DNA of 5,371 bases, from assembly GCA_030430125.1 (NCBI GenBank), contig JAUIGA010000237.1:1-5371 (forward strand), read 5' to 3'. Under the pieces are notes generated by a model, which was given only the letters and a program-made list of their open reading frames with translations, searched no databases and was not told where the DNA came from. The position numbers were made by a program, and so were the translations under genes. Every line of letters starts with the position of its first letter. Within the stretch, counting starts at the first letter, position 1. Origin of the DNA: Chloroflexia bacterium. Lineage in GTDB: Bacteria > Chloroflexota > Chloroflexia > Thermomicrobiales > UBA6265. Shown here piece after piece: positions 1 to 5,371 of the stretch.

Positions 1-146
1 GCGGTGAGCGACTCACCGAACACACGCTCGATACCACGTCGAACGTCATGGGAGAGCTCAGGATCGACGAAGGCGCCGCGCCTCGTGAGCTCGGCGAGCG
101 CCGGCTCTAGCCCGTCGATGCGGCGCAGGAATTCCGGTGTTGCCAT
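1..146 (-). CDS. Unrecognised protein, partial (N-terminal 48 residues)
   Basis: The reading frame opens with ATG at 146 and runs off the left edge without a stop, so only 48 codons are visible. It begins MATPEFLRRIDGLEPALAEL and continues through a charged, probably helical stretch ending in VFGESLT. I see no signal peptide, membrane segment or recognisable catalytic motif, and I do not assign a family. The start is well supported: an AGGAGG sits 7 bases upstream and the ATG is 11 bases past the pheT stop codon. Its codon use is like pheT's (many GC-ending codons). The tight spacing implies co-transcription with pheST, and so probable control by the same T-box leader. It could be a family-specific neighbour with no role in tRNA charging. 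Confidence that it is a real gene is good; its function is unknown. Confidence 0.7.
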   Translation of the reverse strand, partial: MATPEFLRRIDGLEPALAELTRRGAFVDPELSHDVRRGIERVFGESLT

Positions 147-153
147 GTCAGAG

Positions 154-159
154 CCTCCT
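154..159 (-). promoter_or_regulatory. Shine-Dalgarno site of the gene downstream of pheT
   Basis: A full AGGAGG lies 7 bases before the ATG at 146 and overlaps the pheT stop codon (TAG at 160-158). A perfect ribosome-binding site in this position supports the downstream start and suggests translation follows directly on from pheT. Confidence 0.75.
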
Positions 160-2587
160 AGCCGCGCAACGATGCGCTCAGGGTACGGCTCAGGGTCTTC
201 TCGATTCGTTTCCGAACCTTCTCTAGCTCCTTGTCGGTCAGTGCGCGGTCCGGCGCCGTGAACGTGACGCGGAAGGTGAGGCTCTTCTTTCCCTCCCCAA
301 TCGCCTCGCCCTGATACACATCGAACAGGGTGATCCCCGTCGCGAGCGGTCCGGCGCCTTTTAGCAACGCGTGCTGCACGTCGGCGGCTGGTGTCGAGGT
401 GTCGACGACGATCGAGAAATCCTGCTCGACCGGAAGGAATGGATCGGCCTTGACCTGGATACCCTGGGCGTCGGGAACCGCAGCCAGCACGGCGTCAAGA
501 TTCAGTTCGAATGCCGCCACGCGTACGTCGATTCCGAAGTCAGCGGCAAGCGACGGGTGAACCTCCCCGATGACGCCGATAGGCGCGTCTCCGGTCGTGA
601 CGGTCGCCGCTCGACCGGGGTGTAATGCAGGGTGGACCAACCGCTCGAATCCGAGCGACAGGCCAAGGCGGCTCGCGACCGAATCCACGAGTCCCTTCGC
701 ATCCCAGAAATCCATCTCCGTCGATTCCGGGGCGAACCTGTCCAGAGTCGTGCGGCGTCCGGCGACAACGCCGGCGAGATGCGAAGGCTCGGACGGTAGC
801 TGACCGGCACCGTTGCCCCAGAAGACGTGGGCGATCTCGAAGAGGCGGACTTCGGCCTGGTGTTTCAGGTTTTCCGAAACGGCGGGCAGCAGCGATGGAA
901 GCAGCGACGGGCGCAGCAGCGGACGCTCGGTGTTGACGGGGTTGAGCAGGCGGACCGTTGCGTTGGCTGGGATCGTCGCCGTCAGGGCGATCGACGATGC
1001 AGTTGACCACCGCGCGACCTCGTCCTCGGCAATCGTTGCGTACGATCGTCCTTCCCACATGCCGCCGGCAGCCAGCACGGATCGCACTCGTCGTTCCAGC
1101 AGGAACATCGGGTCACGCTCCACGACTGGCGATTTTCCGGTGGGAAGCGTTGCCGGGAGCTCTGCATACCCGACAATGCGTGCCACCTCTTCAACCACAT
1201 CTTCCGGGATGGAGATGTCCTTGCGCCACGTCGGAACGGCGACGGTGAGCGTATCGCCGGTGATCTCGGGCTGCAGATCGAGCCGAGTGAGTACGTCGAC
1301 AATGCGCTCCTGGCCGATTTCGATACCCAGGACGCGCTGGAATCGAGACATCGGCATGGAGACCGATCGCGGTGCGACGGGTTGGGGGTACGTGTCGTCG
1401 TATGAAACGATGGTTGCGCCAGGGCAGAGCTCGAGGATCAGCGCGACTGCTCGTTGCGCCGCGGCGAGTGCCAGCTCGGGGTCGAGTCCTCGTTCGAATC
1501 TGGTCGATGCGTCCGTTCGTAGCTTGAGCGTCCTGGAGGTGTGCCGGATGTTCACCATGTCGAAGGTGGCGGATTCCAACAGGATACACGAGGTGTCGTC
1601 GGTCACCTCGGTGTTCACGCCACCCATCACGCCGGCGATGCCGACCGAGCGCTCTCCATCGGTGATCATCAGCATCGACTCGTCGATATCGCGCTTCCGA
1701 TGGTCGAGTGTCTCGATAGTCTCGCCGTCAAGTCCGCGACGGACCACGATCTTTCCGGTTCCGAGGGTGCGGAGGTCGAACGCGTGAAGCGGTTGTCCCA
1801 TTTCCAGCAGGACGTAGTTGGTGATATCGACAAGGTTGTTGACAGGGCGGACGCCAGCGCGGGCGAGACGCTGTGCCATCCAGCCAGGCGAGGGCTCGAC
1901 GCGGACGCCGTCGATGACGACGCCGACGTAGCGCGCGTTGAGGTCGGGGGCGTCGATGGTGACAAGGTTGTGTCGCGCCGGGTAGTCGCTCAACGTTGCC
2001 TGGACGGGGAGACGCAGGGTCGTGCCGAGCACCGCGCTGGCTTCACGAGCGATTCCAACCATCGAGAACGCATGGACGAGGTTGGGAGTGATCTCGAACT
2101 CGATGATCGCATCGCCCAGGTAGTCAACGAGCGGCACGCCGACCGGTGCATCGTCCGGCAGGACAACGATGCCCTCGTGTTCGTCACTGAGTCCCAGCTC
2201 CTTTTCGCTGCAGACCATACCCTCCGACGTGATGCCCCGGATCTTGCCGGGTTTGAGCGTCTTGTATTTGAGCTCATCGGCGTAGCCGTCGATCAGCTTC
2301 GCGCCGGCGAGTGCGAGAGCAACCTTCTGGCCTGCGGCAATGTTGGGCGCGCCGGTGACGACAGTGAGCCGGTGCTCACCCGCCTCGACATCAGCGAGCA
2401 CGAGGCGATCAGCGTCGGGATGCGGCGATACTTCCAGCACATCGGCGACGTAGACCTTGTCCCACGTGTCGCCGACGTAGTCGATCTTCTCCGCCTCGAG
2501 ACCGGCCATGGTCATGCGGCGGGCGAATTCCTCGGGGCTGACGTCGATATCAACATATTCGCCGAGCCAGCGAAACGGTACCTTCAT
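158..2587 (-). CDS. pheT: Phenylalanine--tRNA ligase beta subunit
   Basis: This is the beta subunit of the cytoplasmic alpha2-beta2 enzyme that charges tRNA-Phe; in the family, beta binds tRNA and hydrolyses mischarged Tyr-tRNA-Phe. The product is 809 residues, close to the usual bacterial length of about 800. It starts MKVPFRWLGEYVDIDVSPEE. In order: an EMAP/Trbp111-like tRNA-binding domain at about 39-155 (VSPHPDADRL, VVTGAPNI, SEGMVCSEKELGL); a B3/4 editing domain at about 205-385 (MGQPLHAFD, GIAGVMGG, RTDASTRFERGLDPE); a B5 domain at about 405-475 (PTWRKDISIPEDVVEEVARI); a catalytic-like core at about 485-705; and a C-terminal ferredoxin-fold anticodon-binding domain at about 712-808 (FDVYQGEAIGEGKKSLTFR). 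The ATG at 2587 was chosen because the conserved family N-terminus begins there and GGAG lies 10 bases upstream; the frame stays open to 2863 but that would overlap pheS. It follows pheS by 47 bases. One family motif is altered (TPNLVHAFS at 167-175, where TPNRxDxLS is common). Confidence 0.98.
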   Translation of the reverse strand: MKVPFRWLGEYVDIDVSPEEFARRMTMAGLEAEKIDYVGDTWDKVYVADVLEVSPHPDADRLVLADVEAGEHRLTVVTGAPNIAAGQKVALALAGAKLIDGYADELKYKTLKPGKIRGITSEGMVCSEKELGLSDEHEGIVVLPDDAPVGVPLVDYLGDAIIEFEITPNLVHAFSMVGIAREASAVLGTTLRLPVQATLSDYPARHNLVTIDAPDLNARYVGVVIDGVRVEPSPGWMAQRLARAGVRPVNNLVDITNYVLLEMGQPLHAFDLRTLGTGKIVVRRGLDGETIETLDHRKRDIDESMLMITDGERSVGIAGVMGGVNTEVTDDTSCILLESATFDMVNIRHTSRTLKLRTDASTRFERGLDPELALAAAQRAVALILELCPGATIVSYDDTYPQPVAPRSVSMPMSRFQRVLGIEIGQERIVDVLTRLDLQPEITGDTLTVAVPTWRKDISIPEDVVEEVARIVGYAELPATLPTGKSPVVERDPMFLLERRVRSVLAAGGMWEGRSYATIAEDEVARWSTASSIALTATIPANATVRLLNPVNTERPLLRPSLLPSLLPAVSENLKHQAEVRLFEIAHVFWGNGAGQLPSEPSHLAGVVAGRRTTLDRFAPESTEMDFWDAKGLVDSVASRLGLSLGFERLVHPALHPGRAATVTTGDAPIGVIGEVHPSLAADFGIDVRVAAFELNLDAVLAAVPDAQGIQVKADPFLPVEQDFSIVVDTSTPAADVQHALLKGAGPLATGITLFDVYQGEAIGEGKKSLTFRVTFTAPDRALTDKELEKVRKRIEKTLSRTLSASLRG

Positions 2588-2597
2588 CGTGGTGGAT

Positions 2598-2601
2598 CTC
2601 C
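2598..2601 (-). promoter_or_regulatory. Shine-Dalgarno site of pheT
   Basis: GGAG lies 10 bases upstream of the ATG at 2587, in the 47-base pheS-pheT gap. It decides the start in favour of 2587 over longer in-frame options that would run back into pheS. The gap contains no hairpin followed by a U-run, so read-through from pheS is expected. Confidence 0.6.
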
Positions 2602-2634
2602 GGTGTGAGGGTCCTGAGTGTAATGGAGGTGTGG

Positions 2635-3702
2635 TCAGGATACGGCGGCTGTCGCGAACTTCTTGAGGAATCGCAGGTCGTTGGTGTTGAAGATGCGGAG
2701 GTCGTCCACGCCGTACTTCATCATCACGATGCGCTCGATACCGAGGCCGAATGCGAATCCGGTGTATTCGTCGGGATCGTAGCCGACGCCGCGCAGCACG
2801 TTGGGATGGACCATGCCCGCGCCGCCCATTTCCAGCCAGCCGGATTGCTTGCAGACACGGCATCCCTTGCCAGAACAGATCGCGCAGTCGACCGCGAAAT
2901 CAACCCCTGGTTCAACGAACGGGAAGTAGTCGCAGCGGAATCGTACGCGTCGTTCCGGCCCGAAGAGCTGCCGGGCCATCTCCTGCAGCACGCCCTTGAG
3001 GTCGGTCATGGTGATGTTGCGATCGACGGCAAGTCCCTCCAGCTGGGTGAACATCCACTCGTGAGACGCATCCTGCGCCTCGTAGCGGTAGGTTCGGCCA
3101 GGCACGATCACCCGGACAGGTGGGTCGATACGCTCCATCGTGCGGGCCTGCATCGGCGACGTGTGGGTGCGCATCACGATCTCCGCCGTGGGGTCGTCCA
3201 CAAGGATGGTGTCCCACACGTCACGCGCCGGGTGATCAGCCGGGATATTGAGGAGATCGAAGTTGTAGCGACCGGTTTCGACCTCAGGCCCAAACACCGC
3301 CTGGAACCCAAGCTGACCGAAAATCTCCACAAGCTCGTCGATCATGCGGGACACCGGGTGAATGGCGCCAATCTGCGGGTCGATACCCGGCAACGTGACA
3401 TCGACGCGCTCGTCCTCGAGACGTGCATCGAGCGCTTCTCGTTCGATGCGATCCCGAATCGGGGCGAACGCGGTTTCGAGCTCCTGTCGCAGGGCTTGCG
3501 TTTCGCGCCCCGCCACAGGGCGCTCGTCCTTCGGCAGCGTGCCGAGCGACCGCAGCATGGTCGTGATCTCGCCCTTCGGACCCAACCAGGCGCGTTCCCA
3601 CTCCTGGACATCTCCGAGGGAGGAGAGTGCCTGGAGCTGGCCGGTTGCCTGGGATCGCGCGTCGGCGATCTTCTCTGTCAGTCCGTGAATCTGCGTCTCC
3701 AT
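2635..3702 (-). CDS. pheS: Phenylalanine--tRNA ligase alpha subunit
   Basis: This is the catalytic alpha subunit: it activates phenylalanine with ATP and, with PheT, transfers it to tRNA-Phe. The product is 355 residues (E. coli about 327, Bacillus about 344). Residues 1-85 or so form the N-terminal helical arm that contacts tRNA (ending near the ETQALRQELETAFAPIRDRI segment). The class II core follows: RTHTSPMQAR at 178-187; motif 2 around 200-216 (PGRTYRYEAQDASHEW); FTQLEG at 218-223, whose Gln220 and Glu222 correspond to amino-acid-binding residues; YFPF at 259-262, with Phe260 and Phe262 lining the Phe pocket; GAGMVHPNVL at 294-303; and motif 3, GFAFGLGIERI at 315-325, with Ala317 matching the specificity-setting alanine of E. 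coli (A294) and Arg324 the motif 3 arginine. Between these lies a CxxC-x4-CxxC insertion at 273-284. The start at 3702 has AAGGAA 6 bases upstream. It is the first gene after the T-box leader. Confidence 0.98.
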   Translation of the reverse strand: METQIHGLTEKIADARSQATGQLQALSSLGDVQEWERAWLGPKGEITTMLRSLGTLPKDERPVAGRETQALRQELETAFAPIRDRIEREALDARLEDERVDVTLPGIDPQIGAIHPVSRMIDELVEIFGQLGFQAVFGPEVETGRYNFDLLNIPADHPARDVWDTILVDDPTAEIVMRTHTSPMQARTMERIDPPVRVIVPGRTYRYEAQDASHEWMFTQLEGLAVDRNITMTDLKGVLQEMARQLFGPERRVRFRCDYFPFVEPGVDFAVDCAICSGKGCRVCKQSGWLEMGGAGMVHPNVLRGVGYDPDEYTGFAFGLGIERIVMMKYGVDDLRIFNTNDLRFLKKFATAAVS

Positions 3703-3708
3703 CTTTCA

Positions 3709-3714
3709 TTCCTT
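3709..3714 (-). promoter_or_regulatory. Shine-Dalgarno site of pheS
   Basis: AAGGAA lies 6 bases upstream of the pheS ATG at 3702. A second ATG at 3709-3707 is out of frame with PheS and too close to this site to compete well. The ribosome site lies downstream of the T-box terminator, as expected for control at the level of transcription. Confidence 0.65.
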
Positions 3715-3740
3715 GTAAAGCGGCCTGATTTCGGGCATGC

Positions 3741-3768
3741 AAAAACCCCTCGACAGGGACGAGGGGTT
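3741..3768 (-). terminator. Intrinsic terminator of the pheST T-box leader
   Basis: AACCCCTCG (3768-3760) pairs with CGAGGGGTT (3752-3744) over 9 perfect base pairs, with a 7-base loop, followed by a U-run (five T on the minus strand, 3745-3741, partly in the stem end). It sits 38 bases before the pheS start codon. It is the default fold when charged tRNA-Phe prevents antitermination. Confidence 0.93.
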
Positions 3769-3786
3769 GCCACGCGGTACCACCCT
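3755..3786 (-). promoter_or_regulatory. T-box antiterminator element
   Basis: The canonical fold is visible: AGGG (3786-3783) pairs with CCCT (3758-3755) as helix A1; TGGTACC (3782-3776) forms the 7-base bulge; and GCG (3775-3773) pairs with CGT (3761-3759) as helix A2. The UGGU in the bulge would pair with the ACCA end of an uncharged tRNA, implying discriminator base A, which is what bacterial tRNA-Phe normally has. The downstream strand of this fold uses the last two bases of the terminator's 5' arm and most of its loop, so the two structures exclude each other. Confidence 0.9.
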
Positions 3787-3818
3787 GATTCGCCGCCATG
3801 ACCTGGCTGGCGCACTCT

Positions 3819-3837
3819 TGATTCACACGAGGAATCA
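3819..3837 (-). promoter_or_regulatory. Probable Stem III hairpin of the T-box leader
   Basis: TGATTC (3837-3832) pairs perfectly with GAATCA (3824-3819) around a 7-base loop. It lies between the Stem II region and the antiterminator, where Stem III is found in T-box leaders. A second small hairpin (CGCCA 3812-3808 with TGGCG 3798-3794) sits between it and the T-box sequence. Confidence 0.6.
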
Positions 3838-3916
3838 TGCGGTCCGGCTACGGGGGACCAGCCCGGCGTCACCAGTGCGTACGCCGTGCAGCGTCTGGCT
3901 TCACCAACTCGGGAGT

Positions 3917-3919
3917 GAA
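3917..3919 (-). promoter_or_regulatory. T-box specifier triplet UUC (Phe)
   Basis: On the minus strand TTC at 3919-3917 is followed by A and then CTCCCGAGT, the context usual for the 3' side of the specifier loop. TTC is a Phe codon and pairs with the GAA anticodon of tRNA-Phe, which agrees with the downstream pheST genes. The position is inferred from sequence context and pairing of the flanking ACTC with GAGT at 4014-4011. Confidence 0.85.
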
Positions 3920-4031
3920 CGGCTCAATTCGGTCGTGCCCGGGTTCGCAGTCCATGACGAGGGCTCCCTGATCGACCGAGGTCCTCAAGCCTCGTTCCGT
4001 CAACGTCGTGACTCTTCGGTTGTCTGCCACG

Positions 4032-4037
4032 AGTATA
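4032..4037 (-). promoter_or_regulatory. Putative -10 element of the pheST promoter
   Basis: TATACT (4037-4032) matches the sigma-70-type -10 consensus at five of six positions and lies 9 bases before the predicted base of Stem I, so transcription starting near 4025 would produce the leader from its first helix. No good -35 hexamer lies 16-18 bases upstream (that DNA is CCCCGCCC-like), so the call rests on the -10 and the position. Confidence 0.5.
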
Positions 4038-4070
4038 CGGCTGCAGGCAAGAGGGCGGGGTGTATCGGCC

Positions 4071-4076
4071 TATACT
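4071..4076 (+). promoter_or_regulatory. Putative -10 element of the eno promoter
   Basis: TATACT occurs 54 bases before the eno ATG, facing right, and would give a leader of roughly 50 bases. As with the opposing pheST promoter, no convincing -35 hexamer is seen at 16-18 bases upstream. The two -10 elements are back to back, 33 bases apart. Confidence 0.45.
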
Positions 4077-4112
4077 TGCGCGAGTGTCGATGGCAGGCAG
4101 GAATCAGCTGGC

Positions 4113-4118
4113 AAGGAG
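4113..4118 (+). promoter_or_regulatory. Shine-Dalgarno site of eno
   Basis: AAGGAG lies 12 bases before the ATG at 4131 but only 6 bases before an in-frame GTG at 4125. A weaker GAGG at 4121-4124 sits 6 bases before the ATG. The strong site therefore fits GTG best and the weak site fits ATG, leaving a two-codon uncertainty in the start. Confidence 0.55.
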
Positions 4119-4130
4119 CCGAGGGTGACC

Positions 4131-5371
4131 ATGTTCGACCGTATGATCGAAGCGGTGCACGCGCGCGAGATTCTCGATTCTCGCGGAAACCCAACCGTCG
4201 AAGTCGAAGTGTATCTGGCAAGCGGAGCAATGGGGCATGCGGCGGTGCCCTCTGGCGCTTCGACCGGTGCCTACGAGGCGGTCGAGCTGCGAGATGGCGA
4301 CAAGGGTCGATATGGCGGAAAGGGCGTCCTGACGGCTGTCGAGAATATCAATGACGAGCTGGCCGAGGTCGTAGTTGGCATGGACCCCCTCGATCAGGTG
4401 GGAATCGATCTCCTCATGAAAGAGGTCGACGGCACTGACAACAAGGGTCGGCTCGGCGCCAACGCGCTGCTCGGCGTGTCGCTGGCGGTCGCCCGCGCCG
4501 CGGCCGAGGAGCTTGGCATGCCGCTGTACCGGTATCTGGGCGGGCCGAACGCGCGCACGATGCCGGTGCCGATGCTGAACATCCTCAACGGCGGCAAGCA
4601 CGCCGAGGGCTCCAGTGTCGACATGCAGGAGTTCATGGTGATGCCGGTCGGCGCGACGACGTTCGCCGAGGGGCTTCGCATGGGTGCCGAGGTCTTTCAC
4701 ACCCTCAAGAAGGTCCTGGCGTCTCGGGGGTTGAATACCAATGTTGGTGACGAGGGCGGCTACGCGCCGAACCTGGAATCGAACGAGGCGGCAGTGCAGC
4801 TGGTCATCGAGGCCATCGAGAAGGCTGGATACACTCCGGGCGACGATCTCGTGATCGCGCTCGATCCTGCCTCGACCGAGTTCTTCGAGGACGGCGCGTA
4901 CAACCTCGCGGGTGAGGGGCGGACGCTCTCCCCTGCGGAAATGGTCGACTTCTGGGCAGAGTGGGTCGCCAGGTACCCGATTGTCTCGATCGAAGACGGG
5001 CTGGCCGAGGACGACTGGGATGCGTGGACAGGACTAACTGCGCGTGTCGGCGGTTCGTGCCAACTGGTCGGAGACGACCTGTTCGTCACCAACACCGAGC
5101 GGTTGCGGACCGGAATCGAGATGGGTGCGGGCAACGCAATTCTCGTCAAGCTCAACCAGATCGGCACGCTGACCGAAACGCTCGAGGCAATCGAGATGGC
5201 ACATCGAGCCGGCTTCCGCGCCGTGATCTCGCATCGGTCTGGTGAAACGGCGGATACCTTCATTGCCGATCTCGCGGTCGCGACAAACGCGGGTGAAATC
5301 AAGACCGGAGCTCCTTCCCGCGTCGACCGCGTGGCGAAGTACAACCAGTTGCTCAGGATTGAAGAGGAGCT
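4131..5371 (+). CDS. eno: Enolase (phosphopyruvate hydratase), C-terminus cut by window edge
   Basis: Enolase interconverts 2-phosphoglycerate and phosphoenolpyruvate in cytoplasmic glycolysis and gluconeogenesis and needs Mg2+. The visible 413 codons cover nearly the whole protein (family about 425-430 residues); the frame is open at the right edge. The N-terminal domain has HAREILDSRGNPTVEVEV at 10-27 and the mobile loop VPSGASTGAYEAVELRD at 39-55. In the barrel: GGKHA with His157, the QEFM segment with Glu167, GDEGGYAP with Glu208 as the general acid/base partner, metal ligands Asp245 (LDPAS), Glu288 (IEDGLAEDDW) and Asp315 (VGDDLFVTN), catalytic Lys340 (LVKLNQIGT), SHRSGET with His368, and Lys391 in IKTGAPSR. 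All expected active-site residues are present. I chose ATG 4131; an in-frame GTG at 4125 would add Met-Thr and has better spacing to AAGGAG. It diverges from pheST and is not obviously linked to it functionally. Confidence 0.98.
   Translation, partial: MFDRMIEAVHAREILDSRGNPTVEVEVYLASGAMGHAAVPSGASTGAYEAVELRDGDKGRYGGKGVLTAVENINDELAEVVVGMDPLDQVGIDLLMKEVDGTDNKGRLGANALLGVSLAVARAAAEELGMPLYRYLGGPNARTMPVPMLNILNGGKHAEGSSVDMQEFMVMPVGATTFAEGLRMGAEVFHTLKKVLASRGLNTNVGDEGGYAPNLESNEAAVQLVIEAIEKAGYTPGDDLVIALDPASTEFFEDGAYNLAGEGRTLSPAEMVDFWAEWVARYPIVSIEDGLAEDDWDAWTGLTARVGGSCQLVGDDLFVTNTERLRTGIEMGAGNAILVKLNQIGTLTETLEAIEMAHRAGFRAVISHRSGETADTFIADLAVATNAGEIKTGAPSRVDRVAKYNQLLRIEEE

Larger units (their letters stand above)
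3741..4025 (-). promoter_or_regulatory. T-box leader sensing tRNA-Phe, upstream of pheST
   Basis: This is a T-box riboswitch that reads the charging state of tRNA-Phe and controls transcription of pheST. Stem I runs from about 4022 to 3905: its base can pair CAAC (4022-4019) with GTTG (3908-3905) and GAGT (4014-4011) with ACTC (3916-3913); higher up TCGGTCG pairs perfectly with CGACCGA. The apical part has AGGGAGCC followed by ACTGCGAACCCGG, resembling the AG bulge and GNUG-type loop that stack on the tRNA elbow. The specifier triplet TTC lies just before ACTCCC, the usual position. Further hairpins (3885-3865 and 3859-3841) occupy the Stem II region, and a 6-base-pair hairpin at 3837-3819 probably is Stem III. 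The hallmark AGGGTGGTACCGCG is at 3786-3773, followed by a terminator. The 5' end is inferred from the -10 element; the exact start is not certain. Confidence 0.95.

Noticed and set aside
813..1787. 324-codon plus-strand open frame, rich in Ser, Arg and Thr, opposite pheT
   Set aside because: Its Ser/Arg/Thr-rich composition is typical of an out-of-frame antisense reading; pheT explains the region completely.
1541..2608. 355-codon plus-strand open frame opposite pheT
   Set aside because: It is in codon register with an antisense shadow of pheT, contains no recognisable domain, and I see no promoter or intergenic space for it.
2588..2634. Possible terminator or promoter between pheS and pheT
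   Set aside because: No stable inverted repeat with a T-run and no paired -35/-10 elements are visible in these 47 bases.
2588..2863. In-frame N-terminal extension of pheT reaching back to 2863
   Set aside because: It would overlap the end of pheS, its residues are low-complexity Arg-rich and unlike any PheT, and the family N-terminus (MKVPFRWL) begins at 2587 with its own ribosome site.
2605..3801. 398-codon plus-strand open frame opposite pheS and the T-box terminator
   Set aside because: It lies antisense to a fully conserved gene and reads through the terminator hairpin; long antisense frames are expected in GC-rich coding DNA and its product resembles nothing known.
4045..4050. TTGCCT on the minus strand as a -35 element for pheST
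   Set aside because: It is only 7 bases from the TATACT -10 element, far too close for a normal 16-18 base spacer.
3737..4354. 205-codon plus-strand open frame across the T-box region into eno
   Set aside because: It is out of frame with eno, runs through the leader RNA structures, and encodes an Arg-rich sequence without family features.
4104..4700. 198-codon minus-strand open frame opposite the start of eno
   Set aside because: The His/Arg-rich product is an antisense shadow of a highly conserved enolase sequence, and it would cover the eno ribosome site and start.

Overview
This GC-rich bacterial window contains a phenylalanyl-tRNA synthetase operon (pheS-pheT plus a downstream partial gene) on the minus strand, and the enolase gene (eno) diverging from it on the plus strand. 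GC-rich composition, a T-box leader and high-GC codon use together suggest Chloroflexota (a Thermomicrobia-like lineage) or another high-GC T-box-bearing phylum such as Actinomycetota. This placement is an inference from general impressions, not a database match.

Layout from left to right: a truncated unrecognised small gene (146 down to the window edge, minus strand); pheT, the beta subunit (2587 to 158); pheS, the alpha subunit (3702 to 2635); a 428-base intergenic region (3703-4130); and eno (4131 to the right edge, plus strand, lacking only its extreme C-terminus). The three minus-strand genes are closely spaced (47 bases between pheS and pheT, 11 bases between pheT and the last gene) with no terminator visible between them, so they probably form one transcript.

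The intergenic region is the most informative non-coding part. Reading toward pheS it holds a -10 element, a complete T-box tRNA-sensing leader with a Stem I, a UUC (Phe) specifier triplet, a conserved T-box bulge, and mutually exclusive antiterminator and terminator folds, followed by a Shine-Dalgarno site. The expected logic is that uncharged tRNA-Phe binds the leader, stabilises the antiterminator and allows pheST transcription, while charged tRNA leaves the terminator to form. The eno promoter lies just beyond, facing away, so the two promoters share the same roughly 45 bases of DNA.

The window looks like housekeeping DNA. I found no mobile element, CRISPR array, tRNA or rRNA gene, and no convincing undescribed system. 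The points worth a second look are the fine structure of the T-box, the back-to-back promoters, a four-cysteine insertion in PheS, a variant motif in PheT, and the unidentified gene that appears to be under the same T-box control.
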